A DNA stretch of 64,000 nt from Desulfonatronovibrio hydrogenovorans DSM 9292 (GCF_000686525.1 NZ_JMKT01000012.1:1-64000); one strand, 5' to 3'; shown: positions 27,146 through 36,741, numbered from the stretch's first letter. Notes: generated by a model not told the origin, from the sequence alone. A program made the numbers and translations.

Positions 27146-28375
27146 TTACGTCCCGTCGAACAGTAATCGATAGATGTTATCCACCTGGGACTGCATCAGC
27201 TTGGCGGTCTGGATGAGCACTGAGTGCTCAAGGTTGACATTGGCCCAGGAAGCGAGATCCGGAGAATGAACACTAGTTTCTCCGCCTGAACCGATGCAGC
27301 AGCCAATGGCCAGGATGTTGGCCATATGGACCATCGTGGTTTCCATGTGAAAGCGAGAGGCTGAAGGATTTTCGTGGTGTCTGATGGCCTGTTCAATTTT
27401 CAGGGGCAGCTTCCATCTCCTGACCATTCTGGCTCCCAGGGCAGCATGGTCCCGCCTGAAAAAGGTCTTTTCCTCCATGATCAGACTGGTGTTCGTTTTT
27501 CTGGCCCTGATCATGGTCCGCAGATAGTGGTCCGGGTAATAGTCAAGCATTATCAGTTTGCCTATGTCGTGGAGCAGACCGCAGACAAAAAAGCTTTCTG
27601 TATTGGGAAGGTTTCTGAAGCCGGCCAGGGTCTTGGCACCTATGGCACAGGCAATGCTGTGTTTCCAAAATTCCTCCATGCTCAGGATATCAGGAGAAAT
27701 GTTCCTGAATCTGGAGACTGCGCAAACACCCAGGGCCAGGACACTCAACTGTCTGGTGCCGATGATGGTCACAGCTCTGCTGATGGTGTCGATTCTGGAT
27801 GGAAATCCATAAAAGGCACTGTTGACCAGTTTGAGCAGCTTGGCAGCCAGTCCCTGATCCTTGCTGATGATATCGGCCAGGTGTCTGGAAGAAGTCCTGG
27901 GGTCCTGGATGGCCTCCTGGATGAGCATGAAGATCCTGGGCAGTGAAGCAAGCTTTAAGTCCCTGGAAATATCAGCTTCAGGGTCTGCAGGGGTCGCTGG
28001 TGGGCCAGGGTCAGCATCTGGCTGGGTCAAGTCCTGGGCAGGGCAGCCCGGCTGCTGGGCATGACAGGCATGCTGGGTGAATATATTCAGAAGGGTGTCA
28101 CTGGCCTGGTTTTCAGGGTCATGGCCCGGGAACCTCTCCAGGACCGACTCCATGGTCTTCTGCCATACCTTGGAATCGTATCCTGGTGAACCATCTTGGT
28201 GGTCCTGACCCAGCCCCTGAACATCCACCTGGCTTATACCCCAGATTTTGAAGATTCTGAGGTGCTTGTCCTGGATGGTCAGGCCTTTTCCCAGAAGAAA
28301 ACGGCCGTTATGGTCTCTGATGTCCTGGTCCAAGATCATGCCTGGCCGGATGTTTTCAATTGGAACAAGCGTCAT
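27146..28375 (-). CDS. HDOD-domain signalling protein
   Basis: A 409-residue protein with an N-terminal domain of about 75 residues (VPIENIRPGMILDQDI, similar to regions before HD-GYP domains), a Pro/Gln/Asp-rich linker, and an HDOD domain from about 145 (LASLPRIFMLIQEAIQDP, NSAFYGFPSRIDTISRAVTIIG, LLHDIGKLIMLDYYP). HDOD domains resemble HD-GYP phosphodiesterases; here HDIGK is present but full catalysis is unproven. ATG 28375 is chosen over an upstream TTG at 28411, though neither has a strong ribosome binding site. The GGDEF-EAL gene follows at 7 bp, pointing to linked c-di-GMP signalling. Confidence 0.85.
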   Translation of the reverse strand: MTLVPIENIRPGMILDQDIRDHNGRFLLGKGLTIQDKHLRIFKIWGISQVDVQGLGQDHQDGSPGYDSKVWQKTMESVLERFPGHDPENQASDTLLNIFTQHACHAQQPGCPAQDLTQPDADPGPPATPADPEADISRDLKLASLPRIFMLIQEAIQDPRTSSRHLADIISKDQGLAAKLLKLVNSAFYGFPSRIDTISRAVTIIGTRQLSVLALGVCAVSRFRNISPDILSMEEFWKHSIACAIGAKTLAGFRNLPNTESFFVCGLLHDIGKLIMLDYYPDHYLRTMIRARKTNTSLIMEEKTFFRRDHAALGARMVRRWKLPLKIEQAIRHHENPSASRFHMETTMVHMANILAIGCCIGSGGETSVHSPDLASWANVNLEHSVLIQTAKLMQSQVDNIYRLLFDGT

Positions 28376-28472
28376 GAACCATATACTCGGCCATAAGGCC
28401 ACAAAATGCAAGTTTGATTTTTGGATGCCTCCTGGAGCTGTCAGTATGGATCATGAAAGGTCACGGGTTGTG

Positions 28473-29780
28473 CTAGATGGGCAGATACCTTTCAAATTCC
28501 CTCTGGGTGACATGGGTTCTATGCTCCTCCCATTCATTGGTCTTGAGGTTCATGAGATTGTCGTAAAGACGCTGGCCAAGCATTTCCTTTAAAAAAGTGC
28601 TGCGTTCGGCCTCCACCAAGGCCTCAAACATGGACTTGGGCAGAAAGCGGTCATCCCAGATTTTTTTCTGCAAAGACTGGAAATATGCCTTGCCCGCGTC
28701 CGGGCTGTTGCACTCTAAGTTTTCCCTGACTCCCTGCAGGCCCATCTTGATCAGGGCGGCCATCTGCAGGTATATGTTACCGGCCGGATCCGGACTTCTA
28801 AGCTCCAGTCTGGTTCCGTCAGGGCTGGTGGCGTAAGGAATGCGGACCATGGAGGTCCTATTTCTGGGACCCCACCCCACCACCACCGGGGCCTCCTTTT
28901 CAATGACATAGGCCTTGTAGGAATTGAAGGTAGAGGCCATGATAATGGAAGTCTGTCTGGCATATTTGAGTATTCCAGCAATGAATCTCCGGGCCAGGAG
29001 GCTTATGCCGAACTCGTTTTCTTTGTCATAGAAAATATTCTTACCGTTTTTGTCCTGCATGGAAAGATGGATATGCAGGGCGTTCCTGTTCTGACCGTCA
29101 AAGGGCTTGGGCATGAAGCTGGCGTGGAATCCGTGCTCTGAAGCCACCATATGGGACACATAGTTGAACAGCAGGGTTCTGTCTGAAGCCACAATGGGCG
29201 AGGAGCATTCAAAATTGATTTCGTGCTGAGAAGGACTGACCTCGTGGTGGGCCTTTTCAAAGGGGATGTCGCAGTCGGTCAGGATGTCAATGATATGGTT
29301 GCGGACGTTTTCCCCCCGGTCTCTGGGATCAGCATCACAGTAACCGGCGTTGTCCGTGTTCAGATCTTTGGTGTAGCTGTCGTTTTTAAATAAAAAAAAC
29401 TCATATTCTGGGCTGGCCAGGAACTGGAATCCAAACTCGTCATAGGCTTCACTGACGGCTTTTTCCAGGACATAGCGGGGGTCGGTTCTGGCCCTTTGCC
29501 CCTGCTCATTATGGATTGTCCCCACAAACAGAGAGGTTCTTTTATCCCTGAAGCTGATTTTTTTCAGGCTGTCCAGCACAGGGACGAGCATCCGGTCGCT
29601 TTTGTCCACAGTGGCAATTCCAGCCACCGAACTGCCGTCAAATCCGATCCCGTCCCTGACAATGGCCTGGATGTTTTTGGGATTCACAGGCAGCCGCCTG
29701 ACTCGGCCGTTGAGATCGGTAAAGACGATTTCCGTGGAATCTGACTTTTTGATAAGCTCCTTGATTTCATCCAGTTGCAC
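28473..29780 (-). CDS. glnA: Glutamine synthetase, type I
   Basis: A 435-residue GSI subunit that makes glutamine from glutamate, ammonia and ATP. Landmarks: GFDGSSVAG near residue 47, PEYEFFLF, HHEVSPSQHEINFE, NALHIHLS and GWGPRNRTSMVRIP. The start is GTG 29780 with AAGGAG 8 nt upstream; in-frame ATG at 29861 would add 27 residues without a site. The C terminus lacks the adenylylation-loop tyrosine context (NLYDLPPEE) of GSI-beta enzymes, and at 435 residues it is shorter than that class, so GSI-alpha-type control is likelier. It stands between the HDOD and KamA genes on the same strand. Confidence 0.93.
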   Translation of the reverse strand: MQLDEIKELIKKSDSTEIVFTDLNGRVRRLPVNPKNIQAIVRDGIGFDGSSVAGIATVDKSDRMLVPVLDSLKKISFRDKRTSLFVGTIHNEQGQRARTDPRYVLEKAVSEAYDEFGFQFLASPEYEFFLFKNDSYTKDLNTDNAGYCDADPRDRGENVRNHIIDILTDCDIPFEKAHHEVSPSQHEINFECSSPIVASDRTLLFNYVSHMVASEHGFHASFMPKPFDGQNRNALHIHLSMQDKNGKNIFYDKENEFGISLLARRFIAGILKYARQTSIIMASTFNSYKAYVIEKEAPVVVGWGPRNRTSMVRIPYATSPDGTRLELRSPDPAGNIYLQMAALIKMGLQGVRENLECNSPDAGKAYFQSLQKKIWDDRFLPKSMFEALVEAERSTFLKEMLGQRLYDNLMNLKTNEWEEHRTHVTQREFERYLPI

Positions 29781-30014
29781 TTGATCTTCTCCTTTAAATT
29801 CAAAGGTTGGGAAGTATAGTAATAAATGGTCTGTCCGGGACATTTGCCTGGAAAGCACCATAAAAGCTCTGAATGTCCATTGCGGAGAGGGTAAGGTCAG
29901 GATAGGGAACCGGTCCTGGGACAGACCGGGTAAAGGCAGTTGCCAGGTGGGCTGGATGGCTGTCTATCTTGTCCCAATTGTTCATGAAAGATTTGGATTC
30001 TGGTCGTGGTTGAA

Positions 30015-30047
30015 GCTGGTCCGGATCATGAAATGATCCGGACCAGC
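30015..30047 (-). terminator. Hairpin after KamA-family gene
   Basis: A perfect 15-bp stem, GCTGGTCCGGATCAT (30015-30029) with ATGATCCGGACCAGC (30033-30047), has a 3-nt loop and lies 6 bp past the gene's stop. No T tract follows on either strand, so it may be a transcript-end stabiliser or a factor-dependent terminator rather than a classic intrinsic one. Confidence 0.6.
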
Positions 30048-30052
30048 AGTAT

Positions 30053-31126
30053 TCATTCAGCAATAACAGGCAGAGTGGTGGTCTGCCCTTTATAGTTTTT
30101 AAGGATATATTCCTTGTCGGTTTTTTCCTGGATGTAATAGTCCGGCATCAGAGGGATTTTCCCGATATTGGTGGCGATGACGTACATGGGTTGTGCCAGG
30201 CCTGTGGTATGGCCGCGCAGGGCGTCCCTGATGAGCTGGGCACCTTTTTCTACCGGAGTCCTGAAGTGATCAATCCCCGGGGCTGGTTCACAATAGAACA
30301 CATAGTATGGCCGGATCCTAACGGAAAGCAGTTTCTGGTGCAACTCCCTGAAGGTGTCAACATCATCATTTATGCCCTTCATGAGCACTGCCTGGTTGCC
30401 GACATTGATTCCGCATTTGAGCAGATTAAAGACTGCTTCGGCTGTCTGATCGGTCAATTCTCTGGGGTGGTTGCACTGGGTGTTGATCCAGATGGGAACC
30501 CGGTGAAAGTCGCCCAGGATTTCCATCAGCTCCGGAGTTATCCGCTGGGGAAGGACAATGGGGGTTCTGGTACCGAAGCGGATCATCTGGATATGGGGAA
30601 TGCGGCGCAGTTCAGTGATGATCCGGTCCAGTTTGTCATCTGACAGGATAAAGGGATCACCCCCGGTTATGAGGACATCCCGGACTTCGGAATGCTCTCT
30701 GATCCAGTCCAGCCCTTCGTTGAGGTCGAACCTGAGGCTCAGATCCTGGTCCACCACCAGTTCCTTGCGAAAGCAGTGTCTGCAGTAGTTGGCACAGATG
30801 TCGGTTACAGTGAAGGCGATCCTGTCCTGATACTGCCTGGCAATGCAGTCCGGTCTTTTTTCTCCCACTGCCCGGTTTTCCTTGAAAATCAGGTAGTCCT
30901 GAAGTCCATAACAGTTTTCCTGCTCCAGTCTGGATGGAATGATCTGTTTTCTGATGGGACAGTCCGGGTCATCTGGATCCATCAGGGAGGCAAAATAAGG
31001 AGTGGTCCCCCATCTGGTCCGCATGGAGGTCACAGCCTCTTTTTCTTCTGGTGTAACGTTAATATATTTTTCAAGCCGTTCCAGGGTGTTGACCATGTCC
31101 TGGAGCTGTCTGATCCATTCTTGCAT
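30053..31126 (-). CDS. KamA-family radical-SAM (lysine 2,3-aminomutase-like) protein
   Basis: A 357-residue PLP/radical-SAM protein. The cluster motif is Cys111-X3-Cys115-X2-Cys118 (CANYCRHCFRK), followed by DVLITGGDPFI, FGTRTPIVLPQRI, NTQCNHPRELT and VGNQAVLMKGIND. The likely PLP lysine lies in IGKIPLMPDYYIQ near the C terminus, where lysine 2,3-aminomutase has GGGGKTPVMPNY. The aspartates that bind the lysine side chain in that enzyme (in QCDLSEG and VIDAPGGGGK) appear as Glu (YCEPAPG) and Ala (VIATNIG), so L-lysine may not be the substrate. GAGGTGATG precedes the ATG. Confidence 0.9.
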   Translation of the reverse strand: MQEWIRQLQDMVNTLERLEKYINVTPEEKEAVTSMRTRWGTTPYFASLMDPDDPDCPIRKQIIPSRLEQENCYGLQDYLIFKENRAVGEKRPDCIARQYQDRIAFTVTDICANYCRHCFRKELVVDQDLSLRFDLNEGLDWIREHSEVRDVLITGGDPFILSDDKLDRIITELRRIPHIQMIRFGTRTPIVLPQRITPELMEILGDFHRVPIWINTQCNHPRELTDQTAEAVFNLLKCGINVGNQAVLMKGINDDVDTFRELHQKLLSVRIRPYYVFYCEPAPGIDHFRTPVEKGAQLIRDALRGHTTGLAQPMYVIATNIGKIPLMPDYYIQEKTDKEYILKNYKGQTTTLPVIAE

Positions 31127-31357
31127 TTTTCATCACCTCAAAAATAGTGTTGGACAAAGTAAATCAGGGTAAAGGAGATGGAAGCGCAAAACACATGGGG
31201 AGGCTTTTTTCTTTTTTTGGAATGGGTGTTTTTCTGCATCTGTTCCCCGTCTGCATAATGAAAGGTATGGCAGGCCTTTAGTACGGGTTTCAGCTCGGGT
31301 CAAGCAAAATCCCTCAGCCTGAAAGCTCGACCCCGGAGGCGAATGAGGTATGGTTCA

Positions 31358-31789
31358 TTAAATAGATGGCAGTTCTCTGTCCGAGCCTGGCTGATCAGCT
31401 GTCCTGTCCGGAAAGCAGTAGGCTGAATCCTCTATGGAGTCCTCGGGAAATACATAAAAAAATCTCAAGACCGAGCAGCCGGTGTTCTGCAGACCGTGAA
31501 GGGTGTTTCCTGGAATAAATACTGCAGTGCCCGGCGAAACAGCATGCTGCTTCCGGCCGAGTCTCAGGATGCCGGTGCCCTCCAGGATGTAATATATTTC
31601 AGCAGGAGGATGGGAGTGAATATTAAATTTCCTGCCAGGAGGGATTTCAGCTACTCCTGCTGTAAGGCCCAAGGTGGAAGTCTTTTTTCGGCTGAAAAGG
31701 GTCTGCCAGCGGACATGTCCCCAGGTCTGATTTCTGCGGACTTCATGGCACTGGTCAAAACTGGTCACAACGGGCTGGTTTCTGGTCAT
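31358..31789 (-). CDS. Cupin-2 domain protein
   Basis: A 143-residue single-domain cupin. The metal-binding motifs are clear: His58, His60 and Glu64 in IHSHPPAEIYYILEGTG, and His98 in PGTAVFIPGNTLHGL. Small cupins act as dioxygenases, isomerases, lyases or metabolite sensors; nothing here picks one. It lies 78 bp downstream of the hybrid-kinase gene on the same strand. Composition matches the neighbours. No function is assigned. Confidence 0.85.
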   Translation of the reverse strand: MTRNQPVVTSFDQCHEVRRNQTWGHVRWQTLFSRKKTSTLGLTAGVAEIPPGRKFNIHSHPPAEIYYILEGTGILRLGRKQHAVSPGTAVFIPGNTLHGLQNTGCSVLRFFYVFPEDSIEDSAYCFPDRTADQPGSDRELPSI

Positions 31790-31867
31790 TGCTGCTCCTT
31801 TATCCCCTGGGTATTCTGATTCGTTTTTCAGATTCGCCGGAATCAGATCCTGGGCCTGTATAGGGGC

Positions 31868-34477
31868 TTATTTCTTTTTAGCCGACAGGGCCTTGTTGAT
31901 GGCCTCCAGCAGTTCAGATGTCTGATACGGCTTGCCGACAAATCCGGCTGCCTTAGATGTAAGAGTCTTCTGGGTCTGGCCGTTGGGGGAATAGCCACTG
32001 GCGATTATAACGGGCAATCCAGGCTTTAACTGGACAAGTTTCTGGAGGCATTTGTATCCTCCCATGCCAGGCATGTTCAGATCCAGGACCACCAGGTCAA
32101 CCGTTTCCTTGCTTTGGCTGAGCAGTTCAATAGCCTGTTCACCGTTTTCAGCACTTAAGACCTGATATCCTCTGGATTCAAGGATTTCTTTGCTCAGTTC
32201 CCTGATATCAGCTTCATCGTCAACAACCAGGATGGTTCCCGTACCCTGCTGCAGGGTTTTACTGGCAGGGGAACCGTTTTTTTCCGGTTCTTTTCCAGGC
32301 AGGGCAGGCCAGTAGATTTTAAAGGTGGTGCCCTGGTCCGGGATGCTGTAGCAGGAAATATGACCATGGTGGGCCTTGACTATCCCATAGACTGAAGACA
32401 GCCCCAGCCCAGTGCCTCTACCGGTATCCTTGGTGGTGAAGAAGGGTTCAAAGACATGGTTGAGACTGTCTTTATCCATTCCAAGCCCGGTGTCAGATAC
32501 GGCCATCAGCACGTAACTGCCAGGTTCCAGTTCAGAAAAGGTGTTCTCGGCCACAACCATGTTTCTGGTTTCAAAGGACAGAGTTCCTCCGTCCGGCATG
32601 GCATCGGCAGCATTTGAGCCAAGATTCATGATCACCTGTTCCACCTGGATCGGATCTGCGTGAACAGACCAGAGGTCCTGATCCAGGCTGAGCTCGATAC
32701 TGATCATTTTGGGAATGGTCCTTTCCAGGATGTCTGCTCCATCCATGATCTCTCTGTTCAGGTCCAGGGGCTGCCGCTTGATTTCCGCTTTCCGGCTGAA
32801 CAGAAGGATCTGCTGGATCAACTGGGCTGACCGGTTGACAGAACGTTCAATGGCCTGGAGCCGTTTTTTGTCCGGATGGTCCTGGGGCATATCCAGGGCA
32901 AGGAGCTGGACATTGCCGCTGATGACCTGAAGCAGATTGTTGAAGTCGTGGGCTATGCCACCGGCCAGCACGCCGATGGATTCCATTTTCTGGGCCTGGT
33001 GCAGCCGGTCCTGCAGCTTTTTCTGGTTTTCTTTTGCCCGCCTGCGTTCCATCTGGCGCCACAGCCCCTGCATCAACAAGGTCAGCTGATGCACGTCGTT
33101 CTCATCATAATCAGTCTGTTTGTTGCCCACCCCGGCCAGGATCACGATCCTGCTGCTGTCAAAGACCGGGACATTCATATGTCTGATCACCCTGACATGC
33201 CCGGGAGGGAGTCCCTTTTTCAGCTTCGATGACAAGGAGTAGTCATTGGTGATTATGGGCTTTCGCTGCCGGACGGCCTCGCCCCAGAGTCCGGTCTCTT
33301 CCACTGCATAATCAAGGGTCTGCTGGTGGACAGCACACTCCTCAAGGGCGGATCTAGACCAGGAATGCATTCTAAGTCTGGTTTCATCCTCATTCAAAAA
33401 AGCCAGATAACCGATTTTGCTCCTGGTCAGCTCCACTGCCTTTTCCAGGACAAAGTCAGTGAGTTTTTTCAAGTCCCTGTCTGAAGACATCTGGCCCAGC
33501 TGGAGCAGGGCCTGAGTCCTCTGATAATTAAGCAGACTTTCCTGGTTTTTTTCGTGCAGGGCTAACCGGGACTGGTGCCGTTCTTCCTCAGAGCCCAGGG
33601 CTGAGCTGATGATGCCCATGATCTTTTTATCGTCTTCACAGGGTTCGAAATCCGTCTGGAATACGGCGCAGATGGCCCCGACGTTTTGGCCGTCGGCTTT
33701 GACCGGATGACCAATGTATGTGTTCAGGGAAAACCTGGATACATTGGGGTCGGTTTTGGCGTAAACTGTCTGCTGGAGGTTTCTGATCACCACTGTTTCA
33801 AAGGCATCCTGCCTGATTAGATCATAGCAGATGTGCCCCTGGGGCTGGTCCTGGGGGTTGTAGTCCCCGGGGGTGCGCCATTGGCCGACCGAACAGAGCA
33901 GTCCGTTGTCCAGCCGGCTGTACAGGGCACAGGTCGCCCCCAGGAGCTGGCCGCAGAGTTCGGTCAGGCGCTGGACATTGGCATTGTAGTCCGGACCCAG
34001 ACTGAGCAGACATTGGTTAATCTTGGTCAGCCGTTTTTCACTCCTGCGCAGAGCATCCTCGGCTTTCTTGCGTTCAGTAATATCCGTAGTAAAACCCTGG
34101 TAATGGGTTATTTCTCCCTGGTCATTGCGGACAGCCCAAGTGTTCAGGGAGACCCAGAACAGGGTACCGTCCCGGCGCAGCCTGGGACTTTCGTAGTTGA
34201 TAACCTGGCCGTCATGTTCCAGGAGCTTCTTGTATACTTCCCTGTCTGCTGGGTTGGCGTAGGCCTGACTGGCAATATCAGTCACCGCCTCCATGAGTTC
34301 CTGAGGGGTCTGGTAACCGTACATTCTGGCCAGAGCAGGATTGACCGATACATACTCACCCCCGGGGGTAGTGATGAAGATGCCTACCGGCGCATTGGTG
34401 AAAAGCTTGCGGTAATCAAGGGACATGGCCTGACCGGCGATGTCATTTCTTGGCAGGGCCGGTTTGTTTTCTGACAT
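31868..34477 (-). CDS. Hybrid sensor kinase PAS-GAF-GAF-HK-receiver
   Basis: An 869-residue soluble signalling protein with no membrane segment. Order: PAS with PAC (about 20-140), first GAF (about 155-310), second GAF (about 330-480), HisKA with His in [17 protein letters not shown] (about residue 507), ATPase domain ending [20 protein letters not shown], and a C-terminal receiver (about 745-865) with the acceptor Asp in [13 protein letters not shown]. The layout suits integration of several small-molecule or redox cues, followed by intramolecular phosphotransfer. No partner regulator with an output domain adjoins. Target unknown. Confidence 0.92.
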   Translation of the reverse strand: MSENKPALPRNDIAGQAMSLDYRKLFTNAPVGIFITTPGGEYVSVNPALARMYGYQTPQELMEAVTDIASQAYANPADREVYKKLLEHDGQVINYESPRLRRDGTLFWVSLNTWAVRNDQGEITHYQGFTTDITERKKAEDALRRSEKRLTKINQCLLSLGPDYNANVQRLTELCGQLLGATCALYSRLDNGLLCSVGQWRTPGDYNPQDQPQGHICYDLIRQDAFETVVIRNLQQTVYAKTDPNVSRFSLNTYIGHPVKADGQNVGAICAVFQTDFEPCEDDKKIMGIISSALGSEEERHQSRLALHEKNQESLLNYQRTQALLQLGQMSSDRDLKKLTDFVLEKAVELTRSKIGYLAFLNEDETRLRMHSWSRSALEECAVHQQTLDYAVEETGLWGEAVRQRKPIITNDYSLSSKLKKGLPPGHVRVIRHMNVPVFDSSRIVILAGVGNKQTDYDENDVHQLTLLMQGLWRQMERRRAKENQKKLQDRLHQAQKMESIGVLAGGIAHDFNNLLQVISGNVQLLALDMPQDHPDKKRLQAIERSVNRSAQLIQQILLFSRKAEIKRQPLDLNREIMDGADILERTIPKMISIELSLDQDLWSVHADPIQVEQVIMNLGSNAADAMPDGGTLSFETRNMVVAENTFSELEPGSYVLMAVSDTGLGMDKDSLNHVFEPFFTTKDTGRGTGLGLSSVYGIVKAHHGHISCYSIPDQGTTFKIYWPALPGKEPEKNGSPASKTLQQGTGTILVVDDEADIRELSKEILESRGYQVLSAENGEQAIELLSQSKETVDLVVLDLNMPGMGGYKCLQKLVQLKPGLPVIIASGYSPNGQTQKTLTSKAAGFVGKPYQTSELLEAINKALSAKKK

Positions 34478-34848
34478 GTCGATTTCCCCTTATGGAAAAC
34501 TATAGAACTCATTGGAAAGGATCGGCAAAGCAGATCACCGAGATATCAATAAAAGATGTTCATTCGTCTTTTTTCAGGTGGTTACCATGCAAAAGGTCGT
34601 GGGTAAATACCTGATCTGCTGATTTTGACTGGGTTTAGTGAACAGGAGATCAAGAATCAGGTCCAGGATGCCATCCCAGTAGTATCCTTGTTTATCCGGA
34701 TTATTAAATCAATGTTTGTATTCATGGAAAAATATGGTTATAATTGTTATGAAAAAGTTTTCAGAGGACAAGATCCGGGTGCGGCTTCACAAGAATGCCC
34801 CGGGTCCGTGCATCAACCCTTAACCCCTAGGAAAAATGGAGGATAGTC
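34478..34848. other. Intergenic region between hybrid kinase and desulforedoxin
   Basis: A 371-bp gap between divergent genes. It holds the desulforedoxin promoter (34716-34744) and its ribosome binding site GGAGG (34838-34842). The kinase promoter should lie in the left part but no good -35/-10 pair was found. No coding frame looks real here. Confidence 0.55.
34716..34744 (+). promoter_or_regulatory. Putative sigma-70 promoter of desulforedoxin
   Basis: TTGTAT (34716-34721), 17-bp spacer, TATAAT (34739-34744). The -10 is consensus. The start would fall near 34751, giving a leader of about 100 nt before the ATG at 34849. Confidence 0.62.
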
Positions 34849-34962
34849 ATGCCCAAGGTAGGAGAAGTCTACAAATGTGAACTCTGCGGAAATGTGGTTG
34901 AAGTCAAGGAAGCCGGTGATGGAGAACTGGTTTGCTGTGGTGAGCCCATGAAAAAACAGTAA
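34849..34962 (+). CDS. Desulforedoxin
   Basis: A 37-residue gene product: [20 protein letters not shown], then a short second half with [11 protein letters not shown]. The four cysteines, Cys10, Cys13, Cys29 and Cys30 (CX2C...CC), bind one iron as FeS4; sequence and spacing match Desulfovibrio gigas desulforedoxin and the N-terminal domain of desulfoferrodoxin. The catalytic neelaredoxin domain of desulfoferrodoxin is absent and a stop codon with terminator follows, so it is a free-standing desulforedoxin. GGAGG at 34838-34842 and its own promoter support expression. It is likely a small electron carrier, perhaps to superoxide reductase; the partner is unproven. Confidence 0.95.
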   Translation: MPKVGEVYKCELCGNVVEVKEAGDGELVCCGEPMKKQ

Positions 34963-35019
34963 AAAATCGAGATTTGAATCCCTGGATTGACTTTGATTAC
35001 TGGATCCAGGGACAGTTAC

Positions 35020-35056
35020 AGGCCCGGTTTTTCCTGCTGGACAGCCGGGCCTTTTT
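35020..35056 (+). terminator. Terminator after desulforedoxin
   Basis: AGGCCCGG (35020-35027) pairs with CCGGGCCT (35045-35052), followed by TTTT. A second hairpin, TCCCTGGAT/ATCCAGGGA (34979-35012), precedes it. Together they isolate the 37-codon gene as its own transcript. Confidence 0.72.
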
Positions 35057-35083
35057 GCCTGCCAAAGGACAGAAAAGGGCTGA

Positions 35084-35419
35084 TCAGACTCTGACGTCCT
35101 GGTTGCGGATCAGCTGATCCAGAAAATTGATCATGTGTTCCCGCTGCTCAGGCAGGGCGTAGCAGATGCAGTCACAGCGGATTTTCTGTTTGCAGCGGAT
35201 CAAAAGCTCCAGTTTGATCCAGTCAGGGCCTGTTTCCAGGGCCATGTAGTGCGGACCGCAGTCTGCCGAATGGGAGGACTGCTCCGAGGAAAGCAGATGA
35301 CCGGGCAGAGCCAGCCAAAAAAGTCCTTCCACTGGGCTTTCAAAGGCTTCCTGTTTGATTTTCTCCAGGATTCTGGGCATGTCCTGGTTGTTTATTTCCT
35401 GGATAAGGTAAGATCTCAT
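35084..35419 (-). CDS. Uncharacterised 111-residue protein in the haem operon
   Basis: A 111-residue protein, MRSYLIQEINNQDMPRILEK at the start. It has a WLALPGHLLSSEQ segment, HYMALETGPDWIKLELLIRCKQKIRCDC with cysteines at about 76, 81 and 83, and a C-terminal helical region. No signal or membrane segment. It overlaps the end-to-start junction of hemA by 4 bp (ATGA) and so is translationally coupled to it. I do not recognise the family. Its place as last gene of the precorrin-2 dehydrogenase, CcsA-like, hemA operon suggests a link to tetrapyrrole supply, but that is inference only. Confidence 0.75.
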   Translation of the reverse strand: MRSYLIQEINNQDMPRILEKIKQEAFESPVEGLFWLALPGHLLSSEQSSHSADCGPHYMALETGPDWIKLELLIRCKQKIRCDCICYALPEQREHMINFLDQLIRNQDVRV

Positions 35420-36741
35420 GGGTTATTCCTTTTTCTGTTCTGGTGGGCATCTGGAGGAACCTGTTCGTCGTCCAGGTTGAAGATCCTCCGGGCTAGATCA
35501 ATAAATTTCTGGGCTGACCCTTCTTCCCTGGCTCTGCGCTTTAAAAAGACAATGGGTTCATGATAGAGCTTGCGGACCAGGGACAGGGCCATCTGTTCCA
35601 CCACCCTGGTGGTGTCCGCGCTGACATCAGGGCCCAGGCTCCGCAGCGACTTCCTTAATTCCCTGCGGGCCAGAATTTCGCCCCTGTTCAAAAGGTCCAC
35701 AATGGTCGGGCTGAGATCCAGGGCCCTGAGCCAGTCGGAAAACTTTTCAACTTCAATATCCACGATCTCCGCTGCCCTGGCTGCCTCCTCTCTGCGCCCG
35801 GCCAGGTTTTCCTCCACAACCTCCTTGAGATCGTCAATATCGTACAGATAGACATTGTCCAGCATGTTGACCCTGGCATCAATATCCCTGGGAACGGCAA
35901 TATCAATGAAAAAAATGGGCCGGTGTTTTCTTTTCTTCAGGATTTCCCGGACCTGGGCTGCGCTGATGATAATGCCTGATGCGCCTGTGGAGCTTATGAC
36001 TATGTCGGCTTGGGGGAGGTTTTCCAGCATCTTTTCCATACACATGGCCTGGCCGTTGAACCTCTGGGCCAACTCCTGGGCCCGGGCCGGAGTCCTGTTG
36101 GCCACCATGATATCCTTGAGACCGCTGTTCAAGAGGTGCAGGGCAGCCAGCTCAGCCATTTCTCCGGCTCCAATGAGCATGGCTTTCTGGTCGCTCAGCT
36201 CGCCAAATATTTTTTTGGCCAGTTCGACAGCTGCATAGCTGATGGAAACAGCGCTGGATGAAACAGCGGTTTCTGTCCGGATCCTCTTGGCAGCTGAGAA
36301 AGATTTGTGGAGCAGCCGATTGATGATGACCCCGGCGGTTTTCTCCTGCACAGCCTTGCGGTAGGCGTCCTTGAGCTGACCCAGGATCTGAGGTTCTCCC
36401 AGGACCATGGAATCCAGGCTGGCAGCTACTGAAAAGAGGTGTTTCACTGCTTCCAGGCCGGAATAGAAATAGACGTGTTTTTCAAGGGTATCCCTGTCCT
36501 GGCCGCAGAATTCAGCCCAGGCGGTCAGGGCCTTGTCCTGGACGGCCTCCTTGACCTCGCTGCTGACACAAAGGATCTCCACCCGGTTGCAGGTGGAAAG
36601 GACCAGGGCTTCCTGTACAGGGCCCTGGTCCTCCATAAGGCCGTGACTCAGGGGCTCAAATCCGTTCAGGGCGAATTTTTCTCTGATTTCTATGGCGGCG
36701 GTTTTGTGGCTGAGTCCGAAAAGATATATTTGCTGTTCCAT
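35416..36741 (-). CDS. hemA: Glutamyl-tRNA reductase
   Basis: A 441-residue NADPH-dependent enzyme that reduces glutamyl-tRNA to glutamate-1-semialdehyde, the entry to haem, sirohaem and cobalamin. The catalytic Cys51 lies in LSTCNRVEIL. LGEPQILGQLKDAYR, a Rossmann domain with AMLIGAGEMAELAALHL, and the ISSTGA region follow, then a long C-terminal dimerisation helix. It starts one base inside the end of the CcsA-like gene and overlaps the 111-residue gene by 4 bp. In sulfate reducers the product feeds sirohaem for sulfite reductase as well as haem. Confidence 0.97.
   Translation of the reverse strand: MEQQIYLFGLSHKTAAIEIREKFALNGFEPLSHGLMEDQGPVQEALVLSTCNRVEILCVSSEVKEAVQDKALTAWAEFCGQDRDTLEKHVYFYSGLEAVKHLFSVAASLDSMVLGEPQILGQLKDAYRKAVQEKTAGVIINRLLHKSFSAAKRIRTETAVSSSAVSISYAAVELAKKIFGELSDQKAMLIGAGEMAELAALHLLNSGLKDIMVANRTPARAQELAQRFNGQAMCMEKMLENLPQADIVISSTGASGIIISAAQVREILKKRKHRPIFFIDIAVPRDIDARVNMLDNVYLYDIDDLKEVVEENLAGRREEAARAAEIVDIEVEKFSDWLRALDLSPTIVDLLNRGEILARRELRKSLRSLGPDVSADTTRVVEQMALSLVRKLYHEPIVFLKRRAREEGSAQKFIDLARRIFNLDDEQVPPDAHQNRKRNNP

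Noticed and set aside
34625-34846. A 73-codon plus-strand frame before desulforedoxin
   Set aside because: It has no ribosome binding site or family match and contains the likely promoter of the desulforedoxin gene.
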